From: Gordonia gummivorans
GTDB taxonomy: Bacteria; Actinomycetota; Actinomycetes; Mycobacteriales; Mycobacteriaceae
Assembly (NCBI RefSeq): GCF_022513585.1
Contig: NZ_JAKWBF010000013.1
Span: forward strand, 1 to 64,000
Length of the DNA stretch: 64,000 bases
Reading direction: 5' to 3'
Of the stretch, positions 34,462-43,772 are shown piece by piece (the first letter of the stretch is position 1; every line of letters starts with the position of its first letter). A program made the translations under genes and the position numbers. The notes beneath the pieces were generated by a model. The model saw only the letters and a list, made by a program, of their open reading frames with translations. It did no database searches and was not told the DNA's origin.

Positions 34462-35511
34462 ATGCGTGCGATGATTCTCAAAGAGTTCCGCGAGTTGCGG
34501 CGCGATCCGCGCACGCTCGCGATGTTGATTGCGCTCCCGTTGCTGCTGCTGGTCATATTCGGTTACGCCGCAAACTTTTTCGTCTCCTCGACGGAAACGG
34601 CGGTCGTCGGTCCACAAGCCCAGCAGGTGGCCGACCAACTGCCGTCGTACTTCGACGTCAAGACCATCGAGCCCGGCGACACCGAGCAGGACGCGGTGAA
34701 CCTGTTGAAGGAGAACAAGGTTGACGTCGCGATCGTCACCGGACAGACACCGGCTCTGGCGTTGGTCGACGGCTCCAATCTGTTCTCGGCCCAGTCCACG
34801 GTTGCCGCCCTCAACAAGGCCGGCAACATGGTGAAGACGCAGGTGCTGTTCAATCCCGACCTGAAGACCTCCTGGGTGATGGTGCCCGCGATCATCGGGC
34901 TGATCCTCACCTTCATCGGAACCATCGTCACCAGCATCGGCCTGGTGCGCGAAAGAGAAGCGGGCACACTGGAACAGCTGGCCGTCATGCCCATCAAACC
35001 CAGCCAGGTGATCCTGGGCAAGATCGCCCCCTACTTCCTGCTCGCGGCGATCGACATGATCATCGTGACCCTGTTGGGTATGTGGCTGTTCGGTGTTCCC
35101 TTCAACGGAAATGTGTTGACGTTCGCGCTCGGCGGCGGGATCTTCTTGTTCGTCGTACTAGGCCTCGGCGTGCTGATATCGACGATCTCGCAAACCACCG
35201 GCCAGGCAATTCAAACGGCTTTCTTCTTCCTGTTACCCCAGATCCTCCTGTCGGGCATGATCTTTCCGCTCGACGCCATGGCCGCCGGCGTGCGCTGGAT
35301 CGGCTACCTATTGCCGCTGACCTACTTCACGATGATCTCCCAGGGTGTCATGCTCCGAGGCGCGCCGATATCTTCGCTCTGGCTGCCGCTGCTGATTCTG
35401 ACCGTGATGGCCGTCGTGGTGTTCACCGGAGCGACGTTGCGGTTCCGGCGAGACCTGGCGCCCAATGCACCCAAGGCGCGCAGCGTCACTGCACCGGCCG
35501 ATGCCTCGTGA
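34462..35511 (+). CDS. ABC-2-type transporter permease
   Basis: A 349-residue permease: one N-terminal helix (LAMLIALPLLLLVIFGYAANFF), an extracytoplasmic domain of ~130 residues, then five C-terminal helices, including the family segment REREAGTLEQLAVMPIKPSQVILGKI. This is the YbhS/YbhR type of exporter subunit. It is followed at once (GTGA overlap) by two ATPase genes. Substrates of the type include drugs and lipids; none can be named here. No second permease gene is present, so the permease may be a homodimer. Confidence 0.88.
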   Translation: MRAMILKEFRELRRDPRTLAMLIALPLLLLVIFGYAANFFVSSTETAVVGPQAQQVADQLPSYFDVKTIEPGDTEQDAVNLLKENKVDVAIVTGQTPALALVDGSNLFSAQSTVAALNKAGNMVKTQVLFNPDLKTSWVMVPAIIGLILTFIGTIVTSIGLVREREAGTLEQLAVMPIKPSQVILGKIAPYFLLAAIDMIIVTLLGMWLFGVPFNGNVLTFALGGGIFLFVVLGLGVLISTISQTTGQAIQTAFFFLLPQILLSGMIFPLDAMAAGVRWIGYLLPLTYFTMISQGVMLRGAPISSLWLPLLILTVMAVVVFTGATLRFRRDLAPNAPKARSVTAPADAS

Positions 35512-36344
35512 TCGCCTCGGCCACATCGATATCCGTCCAGTTCGGCGACACAGTAGCACTGGACGGCGTGTCGGTGGAACTGCCCGCCGGCACCGTGGTC
35601 GCGGTGGTCGGCGGTGACGGTGCGGGCAAGACCACGCTGCTGCGGGCGTTTGCGCGCAAGGTGATTCCCAACTCGGGACAGGTGACGTCGCCCGACAAGA
35701 ACGGCCTGGGCTTTCTGCCTGCGGGACCGGGCAATTGGGGTGCGCTGACCGTCCGGCAGAACCTCGATTTCGTCGGCGGTATCTACGGGCTCTCCGGAGC
35801 CGAACTGGCCGAACGCCGTGAGGAGATGATCACTCGCGCCGGTCTCGGCGTCGCCGCCGACCGGCTGGCGTCGGCACTGTCCGGTGGCATGCGTCGCAAA
35901 CTGGCCGCGTCGATGGCCATGATCCACCGCCCGAAGCTGATCATCCTCGACGAACCCAGTACCGGCGTCGATCCGGTCAGCCGAATCGATCTGTGGCGCA
36001 TGATCTCCGAGTGCGCCGCCGATGGCGCCGCGGTGATCATGTCGACGACCTACCTCGACGAGGCCGAGCGTGCGGGCTCACTCCTGGTACTCGACGGTGG
36101 ACGCACCCTCGCGCAAGGTTCCTACGACGACGTCCGGGCCGGATTTCGTGGAACCATCACGCGCGCAACCCGACCGGTGCGACCTGAATGGTCGTGGCGT
36201 CGTGGCCACGAGCGTCACGAATTCTGGCCCGACGGCTCGACGCCCGCAGACATCGATCCGGGCTCTGTCGTCGAACCCGACCTCGAGGACATCGTCATCT
36301 CACTGTCGCTGCAACGACAGCTGGCCGCGGGAGCGCCGGCATGA
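35508..36344 (+). CDS. ABC transporter ATPase 1 (N-half of a YbhF-like pair)
   Basis: A 278-residue ATPase with Walker A GGDGAGKTT, signature ALSGGMRRKLA, Walker B LIILDEPS, and a D-loop after it. GTG start overlaps the permease stop. The C-terminal extension (about 60 residues, PVRPEWSWRRGHERHEFWPDG onward) is of the kind that links the two ATPase halves in YbhF. In E. coli YbhF the halves are one chain; here they are two genes joined by an ATGA overlap. Confidence 0.87.
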   Translation: MIASATSISVQFGDTVALDGVSVELPAGTVVAVVGGDGAGKTTLLRAFARKVIPNSGQVTSPDKNGLGFLPAGPGNWGALTVRQNLDFVGGIYGLSGAELAERREEMITRAGLGVAADRLASALSGGMRRKLAASMAMIHRPKLIILDEPSTGVDPVSRIDLWRMISECAADGAAVIMSTTYLDEAERAGSLLVLDGGRTLAQGSYDDVRAGFRGTITRATRPVRPEWSWRRGHERHEFWPDGSTPADIDPGSVVEPDLEDIVISLSLQRQLAAGAPA

Positions 36345-37204
36345 GCAGCAACGCAGTCATTCGCGCCACATCGGTCACCAAGAGGTTTGGTGACTTCACC
36401 GCCGTCGACGACGTCACGATGGACGTCAAGCCCGGCGAGGTCGTCGGGCTGCTCGGAGCCAACGGCGCCGGCAAGACCACCCTGATCCGCATACTCCTGG
36501 GACTACTCCGACCCACCGAGGGCACAACCTCCCTGTTCGACGGTCCGCCCGATCGCGACCGGCGCGCACGCCTCGGCTATGTCCCCCAGAACCTCGGTTT
36601 GTATCGGGACCTGACCGTCGCCGAGAATCTCGATTTCTCCACCGGAACCTATGGTGTTACAACACCGGCCTTGCCCGACGATCTCCGGTCGCATGCCGAC
36701 ACCCTGGTCGGCGAGCTCCCGCTCGGCGCGCAACGACGGATCGCGTTCCTCGTCGCCCTCGCGCACTCCCCTGCCGCACTTGTGCTCGACGAACCGACCT
36801 CGGGGGTCGACGCCCTGTCCCGTGCACGGCTGTGGGACACCATCCGAGGTGAATCCGACAAGGGCACCGGCGTTCTCGTCACCACCCACTACATGGAAGA
36901 AGCCCAGGAATGCGACCGGCTGTTGCTGATGTCGTCGGGCAAGCTCGTCGCACACGGCAGCGAAGCCGACATCATCGGCGACACTCGCGCAGTATCGGTG
37001 AGCACCGACGACTGGCAGCAGGCCTTCGCGGTCCTGAATGCGGCGAGTGTGCCGGTCATCCTGTCCGGGCGCGCAATTCGCGTCGCCGACACCGACACGG
37101 CCAAGCTCGATGCGATCCTCGATCAGGCAGGCATTCCCGCCACCATCACGCCCGTGCCGGCCACCATCGAGGAGAAGATGCTGGTTCTCGCCCGGCACGA
37201 TTGA
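36341..37204 (+). CDS. ABC transporter ATPase 2 (C-half of a YbhF-like pair)
   Basis: A 287-residue ATPase with Walker A GANGAGKTT and Walker B ALVLDEPT. The signature is ELPLGAQRRIAF in place of LSGGQ; YbhF-type second halves carry the similar LPLGW form, so this is probably a family feature. The gene overlaps ATPase 1 by 4 bases and is followed 3 bases on by a TetR gene. With the single permease it makes an exporter with one normal and one degenerate ATP site. Confidence 0.86.
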   Translation: MSSNAVIRATSVTKRFGDFTAVDDVTMDVKPGEVVGLLGANGAGKTTLIRILLGLLRPTEGTTSLFDGPPDRDRRARLGYVPQNLGLYRDLTVAENLDFSTGTYGVTTPALPDDLRSHADTLVGELPLGAQRRIAFLVALAHSPAALVLDEPTSGVDALSRARLWDTIRGESDKGTGVLVTTHYMEEAQECDRLLLMSSGKLVAHGSEADIIGDTRAVSVSTDDWQQAFAVLNAASVPVILSGRAIRVADTDTAKLDAILDQAGIPATITPVPATIEEKMLVLARHD

Positions 37205-37207
37205 CCC

Positions 37208-37813
37208 ATGAGCGAACGAAAACGGGGGCGACCGCGCCTCGATGCCGGACGACCGGACTCGCGGGAGGCGATCCTGACCGCAGCCCGAGAGCTGTTCGCC
37301 GAACGCGGATTCGACCGAACCACCATGCGCGCCATCGCTTCACGTGCCGGCGTCGACCCCGCCCTGATCCACCACTACTTCGGCAACAAGAACGCACTGA
37401 CCGTCGAGGCCCTGCGCCCGCAGGTCGACCCGACCGCCGTTCTCGGCGGACTCGACGCCTACGCCCCACATCTCGGAACCGAGTTCGTCACCCGCGTGCT
37501 GACGATCTGGGAGAACGACGCCGCGCAGCGCGAACGTGCGATCGCGCTGTTGCGCATCGCCGTCACACACGACGAGGTCGCCGAACGGATGCGTGCTTTC
37601 TTCATCGGGATGGCGACCATGGTGCTCGGTGACTTCGCACTCGCCGAGGATCGCGAGCTCCGCATCGCCTTGATCGCCAGCCACGTCCTGGGAATCCTCA
37701 TGATGCGGTTCGTCTTGCGCCAACCCGACATTGCCGGCGCCGACATCGGCGACCTCGCCGCCCGCATGGGTCCCGCGATCGATCACTATCTGACCGGCGG
37801 CACCGCCGTGTGA
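37208..37813 (+). CDS. TetR-family regulator of the ABC exporter
   Basis: A 201-residue TetR protein with a basic N-terminal arm (MSERKRGRPRLDAGRP) and DNA-binding domain (SREAILTAARELFAERGFDRTTMRAIASRAGVDPALIHHYFGNKNAL). The C-terminal domain resembles the common TetR type found with ABC-2 exporters. It is the last gene of the exporter operon, so the regulator should repress its own operon until an exported compound is bound. Confidence 0.88.
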   Translation: MSERKRGRPRLDAGRPDSREAILTAARELFAERGFDRTTMRAIASRAGVDPALIHHYFGNKNALTVEALRPQVDPTAVLGGLDAYAPHLGTEFVTRVLTIWENDAAQRERAIALLRIAVTHDEVAERMRAFFIGMATMVLGDFALAEDRELRIALIASHVLGILMMRFVLRQPDIAGADIGDLAARMGPAIDHYLTGGTAV

Positions 37814-37902
37814 GCTAGATCGGCCATATCTTCACCTGATTGCGTAACTGAGGATATGGGCAACGGATACCTTCACTCGACACCGGCCGGCCGCTACTCA
37901 CG

Positions 37903-38757
37903 TCACTTCCCGCTGAAGACCGGGAATGCGCCCGCTTCGCCGTAGTCCCGAATGTGCATGCCGCGCAGCGTGTTCATGTCCTCGGCGGAGATCGTGAAGT
38001 CGACTTGCGCGTTGCTCCGCATGTGCTCGGGATTGGCGGTCTTCGGCAGAGACACCGCCCCCAGCTGCAGTGTGTAGCGGATGCACAGCTGGGGCACCGT
38101 GACGTCGTAGCGCTCGGCAATCGCGACGATGTCCGGATTGTGGAGGATCTCACCGTGGCCAATCGGTGAATACGCCTCGACGAGAATGCCTTTCCCGTCG
38201 CAGTAGGCAATGAGCTCGGCCGGGGTGTTGCCCGCGTGCACAAGGATCTGGTTGACGTGCGGCGCTACCGTGCTGGCCGCCAGGATGCTGTCGAGATCGT
38301 GCTCCTCGAAGTTGGAGACCCCGATCGACCGGAGCTGTCCCGCCTTGTGGGCGTCCTCGAGCGCACGCCACGCTTCGCGGTTGCCCTCGGCGTAGTCGCC
38401 GCCGCGCCAATCGCCCCACGGCTGCGGGCTGTGGATCAGCATCAGGTCGAGGTAATCGAGCCCCATCGTCGACAGTGATCCTTCGATCGCATTGACGGCG
38501 TCGTCGTAGTTCTTGATCTCGGCAGCCAGTTTGCTGGACACGAACAGTTCATCGCGGGCGACACCGCTGGTGCGGACACCTTCACCGACGCCGCGCTCAT
38601 TGCCGTATGCCTGCGCGGTATCGATGTTGCGGTAGCCGACGTCGACGGCGTCGCGTACCGCCTGGGCGGCCTTGTCGTCGTCGATGAACCACGTCCCCAT
38701 GCCCAGCTTGGGAATCGTCACGTCGTTGGACAGTGTGTAGGTTTCGTCGAGAATCAC
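37903..38757 (-). CDS. aldo/keto reductase
   Basis: A 284-residue NADPH-dependent aldo/keto reductase. The catalytic set is intact: Asp and Tyr in NIDTAQAYGNE, Lys in VSSKL and His in LIHSPQP. Cofactor-binding parts near the end are SLPKTANPEHMRSN. It starts with GTG overlapping the cupin stop (GTGA), so the two are co-expressed. The substrate is a carbonyl compound that cannot be named. Confidence 0.9.
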   Translation of the reverse strand: MILDETYTLSNDVTIPKLGMGTWFIDDDKAAQAVRDAVDVGYRNIDTAQAYGNERGVGEGVRTSGVARDELFVSSKLAAEIKNYDDAVNAIEGSLSTMGLDYLDLMLIHSPQPWGDWRGGDYAEGNREAWRALEDAHKAGQLRSIGVSNFEEHDLDSILAASTVAPHVNQILVHAGNTPAELIAYCDGKGILVEAYSPIGHGEILHNPDIVAIAERYDVTVPQLCIRYTLQLGAVSLPKTANPEHMRSNAQVDFTISAEDMNTLRGMHIRDYGEAGAFPVFSGK

Positions 38758-39149
38758 GCTGTGTACTCCTCATCGGTGACGTGGTCGAGCCAGGTGACGA
38801 CCTCGCCGTTCTCGTCGGCCTCCTGCATGGCGACGTGCGCCATGAAGCGGTCGGCTGTCGCGCCGTGCCAATGCTCTTCGCCAGGCTCGATGTAGACCAC
38901 GTCGCCGGGCCGGATCTCCTGTACGACACCGTCTCGGGTGGCAACGAGGCCGATACCGTCTGTGACGTACAGGGTTTGGCCCTTCGGATGGTGGTGCCAG
39001 GCGGTGCGCGCGCCGGGCGAGAACCGGACGTGCGCGCAACCGATGGCTGTCTGTTCATCTGGGTTGCGAATGCCGTCGATCTGGACGGTGCCGGTGAACC
39101 AGTCGGCCGGTCCGGCCCCAGTCTGGCCGCCACTCTTGGTGTACTTCAT
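38754..39149 (-). CDS. cupin-domain protein
   Basis: A 131-residue single-domain cupin. The first motif is HHHPKGQTLYVTDGIG and the second PGDVVYIEPGEEHWHGA, with three His and a Gln/Glu available for a metal. Related proteins from AKR-cupin pairs are often annotated as carboxymuconolactone-decarboxylase-associated or quercetin-type cupins, with unproven functions. GGAGG precedes the ATG at 39149. First gene of a two-gene operon with the aldo/keto reductase; divergent from a TetR gene. Confidence 0.85.
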   Translation of the reverse strand: MKYTKSGGQTGAGPADWFTGTVQIDGIRNPDEQTAIGCAHVRFSPGARTAWHHHPKGQTLYVTDGIGLVATRDGVVQEIRPGDVVYIEPGEEHWHGATADRFMAHVAMQEADENGEVVTWLDHVTDEEYTA

Positions 39150-39201
39150 CTCGCGTTCCTCCGTTACCGGATATCGTTGTCCGCTTACCACGATACTCAC
39201 C

Positions 39202-39224
39202 AAGCGGATATAGTCAATCCGCTT
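39202..39224. promoter_or_regulatory. operator AAGCGGAT-N7-ATCCGCTT for the divergent TetR
   Basis: Perfect 8-bp arms with a 7-base spacer in the 92-base gap between the cupin gene (start 39149) and the TetR gene (start 39242). A further half site (TCCGCTTA) lies at 39179-39187. This is the cleanest operator in the window. Confidence 0.75.
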
Positions 39225-39241
39225 ATGCTAGGGTTCACGTC

Positions 39242-39907
39242 ATGGCACAGGCGGACGCAGCCCGACCGCTCCGCAAGGACGCACAGATCAACCGCGAGCG
39301 ACTACTGGAAGCCGCCCGAGAGTTGTTCGCCGCGAAGGGTCTTGACGTCACACTGAACGACATCGCCCACCACGCGGGGGTCGGCGTGGGCACGGCTTAC
39401 CGACGTTTCGCGAACAAGGGCGAGATCATCGACGCGCTCTTCGAGGAGCGACTTCAGGCCGTCGAGGCCGTCGCCCGGGAAGCACTCGATGAACCGGATC
39501 CCTGGCTGGCCCTCACCAGTTACCTGCGCCGCACCCTGCAGATGCAGATCGGCGACCGCGGACTCCACCAGATTCTCAGCGACCCAACGCTGGGCGACGA
39601 ACGCATCAACGACGTCCGCGTCCGCATCGCACCGCTGATCGTCGAACTTGTCGACCGCGCCAAGCAGGCCGGCGTCGTCCGCGACGACTTTGCCCCCACC
39701 GACGTCACGTTCATCCAGTCGGCGATGGCGCCGATCATGGACAGCACACGCGACGTCGCACCCGATCTGTACGAGCGCTACCTGACCTTCATTTTCGACG
39801 GAATTCGCAGTGACAGACAGTTCTCCCCGCTACCGGCACCCGCGCTGAGTTCCGCGATCACCCACAGCGCGATGACCCGCAAACGTCGCTCGGGGTCCGC
39901 TACCTAG
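39242..39907 (+). CDS. TetR-family regulator (of the cupin/AKR pair)
   Basis: A 221-residue TetR protein. The DNA-binding domain is RERLLEAARELFAAKGLDVTLNDIAHHAGVGVGTAYRRFANKGEII; the ligand domain is of the common type, with DPTLGDERINDVRVRIAPL. It starts 17 bases after the palindrome at 39202-39224, so it should repress both itself and the divergent cupin/reductase pair. Its stop overlaps that of the convergent GerW-like gene. Confidence 0.9.
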   Translation: MAQADAARPLRKDAQINRERLLEAARELFAAKGLDVTLNDIAHHAGVGVGTAYRRFANKGEIIDALFEERLQAVEAVAREALDEPDPWLALTSYLRRTLQMQIGDRGLHQILSDPTLGDERINDVRVRIAPLIVELVDRAKQAGVVRDDFAPTDVTFIQSAMAPIMDSTRDVAPDLYERYLTFIFDGIRSDRQFSPLPAPALSSAITHSAMTRKRRSGSAT

Positions 39908-40203
39908 CTGGCGGTCCCCCGGTCATCGACGATCGTCATCGTCGGCCACGGCGGTTGCTTGTACACCGCTGCCGAGCCCAGGGTCGCGGCGACAAGTCCG
40001 GTGACCACGCCGCTGAGCGCGACCCTCCCCTGATCGACTATCGGCGTCCATGTGGCAGTTCCGTCGCTGATCGTGAATGCGCCCATGGCAACTGGGCGAC
40101 CGAACAGCCCGCGCCGACTCACCGGGATGAACGTCGTATGCTCGTCGACGGTGATCGGATCACCGAAATGTTCTGAGATGGACGGGATTTCGCCTGAGCT
40201 CAT
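39904..40203 (-). CDS. GerW/YtfJ-like small protein
   Basis: A 99-residue protein. The segment HFGDPITVDEHTTFIPVSRRGLFGRPVAMGAFTISDG matches the pattern of the GerW (YtfJ) family known from spore formers and also found in non-sporulating actinobacteria. A hydrophobic stretch (VALSGVVTGLVAATLGSAAVY) near the C-terminus could be a membrane helix. AGGAGG lies before the ATG at 40203. Function outside spores is unknown. The family call is by motif and moderate in confidence. Confidence 0.65.
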   Translation of the reverse strand: MSSGEIPSISEHFGDPITVDEHTTFIPVSRRGLFGRPVAMGAFTISDGTATWTPIVDQGRVALSGVVTGLVAATLGSAAVYKQPPWPTMTIVDDRGTAS

Positions 40204-40407
40204 GAGTCCTCCTGGTGGACAATCCATCGGGTTCTACGCACGTCGCCCTCAATTTTCGCACAGACGTACGAGGCCGGAAGCTCTCGCCGAAAGTCTCCGC
40301 CCCTGGCGGCTGCCCGCACTGCAACCGCCATCTGGCGGTCGACACCACCACCAACTCCGTCGGGTCGGCGGTTTCGGCTGGGTCACATCGTTCCTAGACT
40401 GTGTTCC

Positions 40408-41385
40408 ATGACACAGCCCGCCGGCTCGACGGAGAGCGGCCCACCGTTCGACGCCGAGTTGCGGGCCAGCCTCGCCGTTGTGGGCGGCACTTTTCCACCC
40501 ACGGTGACGCCGGACCTCATCGGGTTCATGCGGCAGTCCTATGCCTCACGCCCGTTGGCCGACACTATGCGGGGACGAGCCGTCGCACATCGAGAAGCGA
40601 CCATCGAGGGATTTCGGGGCGACCCGGTCACCCTATCCATCTTCACTCCGCTCGGGATGACGTCGCGGCGGCCGGCCATCGTCTACGCCCACTCCGGCGG
40701 ATTGATGTTCGGGGATCGCTTCAACGCGCTCGACGCCAGCTTGGATTGGGTGGAAAAGCTTGGTGCAGTGCTGATCTCGACCGAGTACCGATTGGCTCCA
40801 GAGTTCGCCGATCCATATGCGCGCGAAGACATGTACGCGACCCTCGACTGGGCCGCCCGCAATGCCGAGCGCGTCGGCATCGATCGGCGTCGACTCCTGG
40901 TCGCGGGAGCCAGTTCCGGTGGTGGTCTCGCGGCGGGGTTGGCGTTGGCCGCACGTGACCGCGACGGACCGGCCATCCGCGGCCAGTTGCTGTCCTACCC
41001 GATGCTCGATGACCGCGGGATCGCGCCATCCACACAGCAGTTCGACGGCGTCGGGGTGTGGGATCGGGTGTCCAACGAAACCGGTTGGCAGGCCTACCTT
41101 CAGGATGCATATCGAACCGACGCAGTGTCGCCATATGCGGTTCCCGCGCGGGCGGAGGATCTCCGCGGGCTGCCGCCGGCCTTCCTCGACGTCGGCGATT
41201 GCGAGATCTTTCGCGACGAGGTCGTTGCCTACGCCAACAGTTTGTGGGCGGCCGGGGTCAACGCCGAACTCCACGTCTGGCCCGGCGCGTTCCATGCCTG
41301 CGACATCTTCGCCCCGCACACCGCGATGGCGAAAGCGATGCTGCACACCCGCTTTTCGTGGGTACAGCGAATGCTCGCCGACTGA
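40408..41385 (+). CDS. alpha/beta-hydrolase, hormone-sensitive-lipase type
   Basis: A 325-residue esterase. It has HSGGLMFGD in the oxyanion position (usual HGGG), the nucleophile Ser in GASSGGGLA, Asp in [12 protein letters not shown] and His in GAFHACD. The ATG at 40408 lacks a ribosome site. It is followed 43 bases later by a beta-lactamase-fold hydrolase, so the two may form one operon. The substrate is unknown. The ~200 bases before it show only short GC-rich inverted repeats. Confidence 0.87.
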   Translation: MTQPAGSTESGPPFDAELRASLAVVGGTFPPTVTPDLIGFMRQSYASRPLADTMRGRAVAHREATIEGFRGDPVTLSIFTPLGMTSRRPAIVYAHSGGLMFGDRFNALDASLDWVEKLGAVLISTEYRLAPEFADPYAREDMYATLDWAARNAERVGIDRRRLLVAGASSGGGLAAGLALAARDRDGPAIRGQLLSYPMLDDRGIAPSTQQFDGVGVWDRVSNETGWQAYLQDAYRTDAVSPYAVPARAEDLRGLPPAFLDVGDCEIFRDEVVAYANSLWAAGVNAELHVWPGAFHACDIFAPHTAMAKAMLHTRFSWVQRMLAD

Positions 41386-41428
41386 ACCCCCCACTGATCC
41401 ACGAGCGTCCCCAATGGAAGGAATAACA

Positions 41429-42634
41429 ATGAGTGCACCCACCATCGACCCGAAGAAGGTCGAAGATGCCGCGAGCGCGGTCATCGCCGCCGCGTCGGCC
41501 GGGACGGATCGCGTACCCGGTGTGGTCGCGGGCGTGACCACCGACCGCGAGACCATCGTGCTGGAGTCCTCCGGGCGGCGAGCTCTCGACGAAGACACTC
41601 CGATGACCACCGACACGGTCTTCGCGATCTTCTCCACCACCAAGGCGATCACCGGCACCGCGGCGCTGCAACTCGTCGAGCGCGGCCAACTGGATCTCGA
41701 TGCACCCGCGCGCGAGTACGAGCCGCGACTGGGTGAGGTGTCGGTCATCGACGGATTCGACGACGCCGGACAACCAAGGCTGCGAGCACCGAAGTCGGAA
41801 ATCACCACCCGTCAACTCCTCACCCACACAGCGGGTTTTGGCTACGACTTCTTCAACGAGACCTACAACCGCCTCGCCACCGAGCACGGCCAACCGAGTA
41901 TTGTCACCTCGTCGATGGCCTCACTGAGAAGCCCGCTGCTGTTCGACCCGGGCACCGAGTGGGAGTACGGCAGCAACATCGACTGGGCCGGATTGGTCAT
42001 CGAGGCGATCGCCGGACAGCGACTCGGCGAGGTGGTCACGGAGAACATCCTCGACCCGCTCGGCATGACCGACACCTCGTTCACTCGCAACGACGACATG
42101 CGGAGCCGGACCGCCACGATGCACCATCGCAACGCCGACGGCTCGCTGACTCCCGATCATGGCTTCGCACTTCCCGACGACCCCGAGGTGCACATGGGCG
42201 GACACGGCCTCTACTCGACCGTGGGCGACTACCTCACATTCATTCGCATGTGGCTCAACGACGGACGCGCGGACTCGGGCGCACAGATTCTCCGACCGGA
42301 CACTGTGGCCGATGCCGGGCGCAATCACCTCGGCGAGCTGAAGGTGAAGATGCTGCCCGGCGTGATCCCGGCGTTGTCCAACGATGCCGAGTTCTTTCCC
42401 GGGATGCCGAAGTCGTGGGCGCTCACATTCATGATCAACGACGAGGACGCGCCGACCGGCCGGCCCGCCGGCGCTCTGGCCTGGGCAGGTCTGGCGAACC
42501 TCTACTACTGGATCGACCGGCAGAACAAGATCGGCGGCTACTGGGCGACGCAGATCTTCCCGTTCGCCGACGCGGCATCGGTGGGCGGCTACCTCGATTT
42601 CGAGACCGCTGTGTACCGCGCACTCGCGCACTGA
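41429..42634 (+). CDS. serine hydrolase, beta-lactamase/EstB type
   Basis: A 401-residue class C beta-lactamase-like esterase. The SxxK motif is STTK in [11 protein letters not shown], the Tyr motif is YGSN, and the third motif region is [17 protein letters not shown], as in EstB-like enzymes. No signal peptide is visible, so it is likely a cytoplasmic esterase rather than a cell-wall enzyme. AAGGAA lies before the ATG. It follows the lipase-type hydrolase. Confidence 0.88.
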   Translation: MSAPTIDPKKVEDAASAVIAAASAGTDRVPGVVAGVTTDRETIVLESSGRRALDEDTPMTTDTVFAIFSTTKAITGTAALQLVERGQLDLDAPAREYEPRLGEVSVIDGFDDAGQPRLRAPKSEITTRQLLTHTAGFGYDFFNETYNRLATEHGQPSIVTSSMASLRSPLLFDPGTEWEYGSNIDWAGLVIEAIAGQRLGEVVTENILDPLGMTDTSFTRNDDMRSRTATMHHRNADGSLTPDHGFALPDDPEVHMGGHGLYSTVGDYLTFIRMWLNDGRADSGAQILRPDTVADAGRNHLGELKVKMLPGVIPALSNDAEFFPGMPKSWALTFMINDEDAPTGRPAGALAWAGLANLYYWIDRQNKIGGYWATQIFPFADAASVGGYLDFETAVYRALAH

Positions 42635-42730
42635 CCCGGCGCTGCGCGTCGTCGGGCCCGACCGACCTCGGGTACCGGCGACGCGGCGTAGGGTCGACGA
42701 CATCATCTCGGCCGGACCTCAGGAGGCGTC

Positions 42731-43756
42731 GTGCAGGAACTCCTCGGTCGGATCGCCGCTCTGGATCCGACCGCAAGTCTCGGTCTGCGGGTCATTGCCT
42801 GTTTCGACGAACTCATCGTCGGCCAGGTGAATATTCATGGGCTGCTTGCCACCGCCGCAGCCCTGGCCGGGTGTCCCGCCGGGTGTTCGTTCGGCCCGCG
42901 CGTCTCGCCTCTCGGGGAGACACTCGCCGGCGATCCGCCCACTGGCCGACTCAGCCACGGCGTCGACTCCGACGCCGCGGTATGGCTCGAGCGCGCCGGA
43001 CCCGAGGAAGCCAATGACGCCATCATCCTGGAACGGCTCGCGCTCGCCGTCGGTATCCGGCGGTCCGGCGCCAACCCGGATGCAGCTCGACGCGATATCG
43101 CGGTTCTGCTCGGCCGCGACCACCCCGTCGATGAGCGGTCGGAGGCCGCCGCCCGACTCGGACTCTCACCGTCGCAGCGGTACCGCGTGTTGACGCAGCC
43201 GCTCTTCGCAGAATGGGCGTCGCATCCGAACTGGCCGAGCGATGTCATCTCCACCTCGCTCGGCACGATCCACACGCTGATCGCTCCCGCCTCGGTCACC
43301 GCCGGCGACGCGCCGGCCGCGCCCTGCGGGCTCGGGGTGACCGGCGCGATCCCCGATCTGGCGTTGTCGTTCCGCACCGCGCTCATCGCGCTTCGGCTGT
43401 GCGAGCGCCCCGCCAGCAGCGCTGTCGATGCCGAACGCTACGGCGGCCTCATCCACATGCTGGCCGAGTCGCCGTCGACGGCGACCAATCCCGACGTCGA
43501 CCGCCTCGAAACGCTCCTCACCGAGCACACCTGGGCGTCGGCGACGATCGTCGCGGTCATCGAGTCCTCGAGCGCCCGGCAGGCCGCCCGCTCGCTCGAC
43601 ATCCATCATTCGACGATGCAGGTGCGCGTCGAGACCCTCTCGGGTGAGCTCGGATTCGACCCCTTCGACGGTCTGGGCAAGGCCCGCTTGGGAGTCGCCT
43701 ACCTGGCCTGGCGGATGCGTCATTCCCGCGCGCTGGAGCTTCCGCCACCGCAGTGA
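42731..43756 (+). CDS. PucR-like regulator
   Basis: A 341-residue protein whose C-terminal ~60 residues (VIESSSARQAARSLDIHHSTMQVRVETLSGELGFDPF) match the helix-turn-helix of PucR/CdaR regulators. The N-terminal part has no domain that I recognise. Starts with GTG at 42731 after AGGAGG. It is in the same direction as the two hydrolases, about 100 bases on, and may control them. Confidence 0.75.
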   Translation: MQELLGRIAALDPTASLGLRVIACFDELIVGQVNIHGLLATAAALAGCPAGCSFGPRVSPLGETLAGDPPTGRLSHGVDSDAAVWLERAGPEEANDAIILERLALAVGIRRSGANPDAARRDIAVLLGRDHPVDERSEAAARLGLSPSQRYRVLTQPLFAEWASHPNWPSDVISTSLGTIHTLIAPASVTAGDAPAAPCGLGVTGAIPDLALSFRTALIALRLCERPASSAVDAERYGGLIHMLAESPSTATNPDVDRLETLLTEHTWASATIVAVIESSSARQAARSLDIHHSTMQVRVETLSGELGFDPFDGLGKARLGVAYLAWRMRHSRALELPPPQ

Positions 43757-43772
43757 GAGTCACGCGGACAGA

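Noticed and set aside
40204-40407. A possible small gene in the gap before the esterase
   Set aside because: The only open frames are short, without ribosome sites or recognisable motifs.
40817-42634. A long + strand frame fusing a hydrolase segment to the beta-lactamase-like protein
   Set aside because: The upstream part is out of frame with the real esterase (40408-41385); the second protein has its own ribosome site and ATG at 41429.
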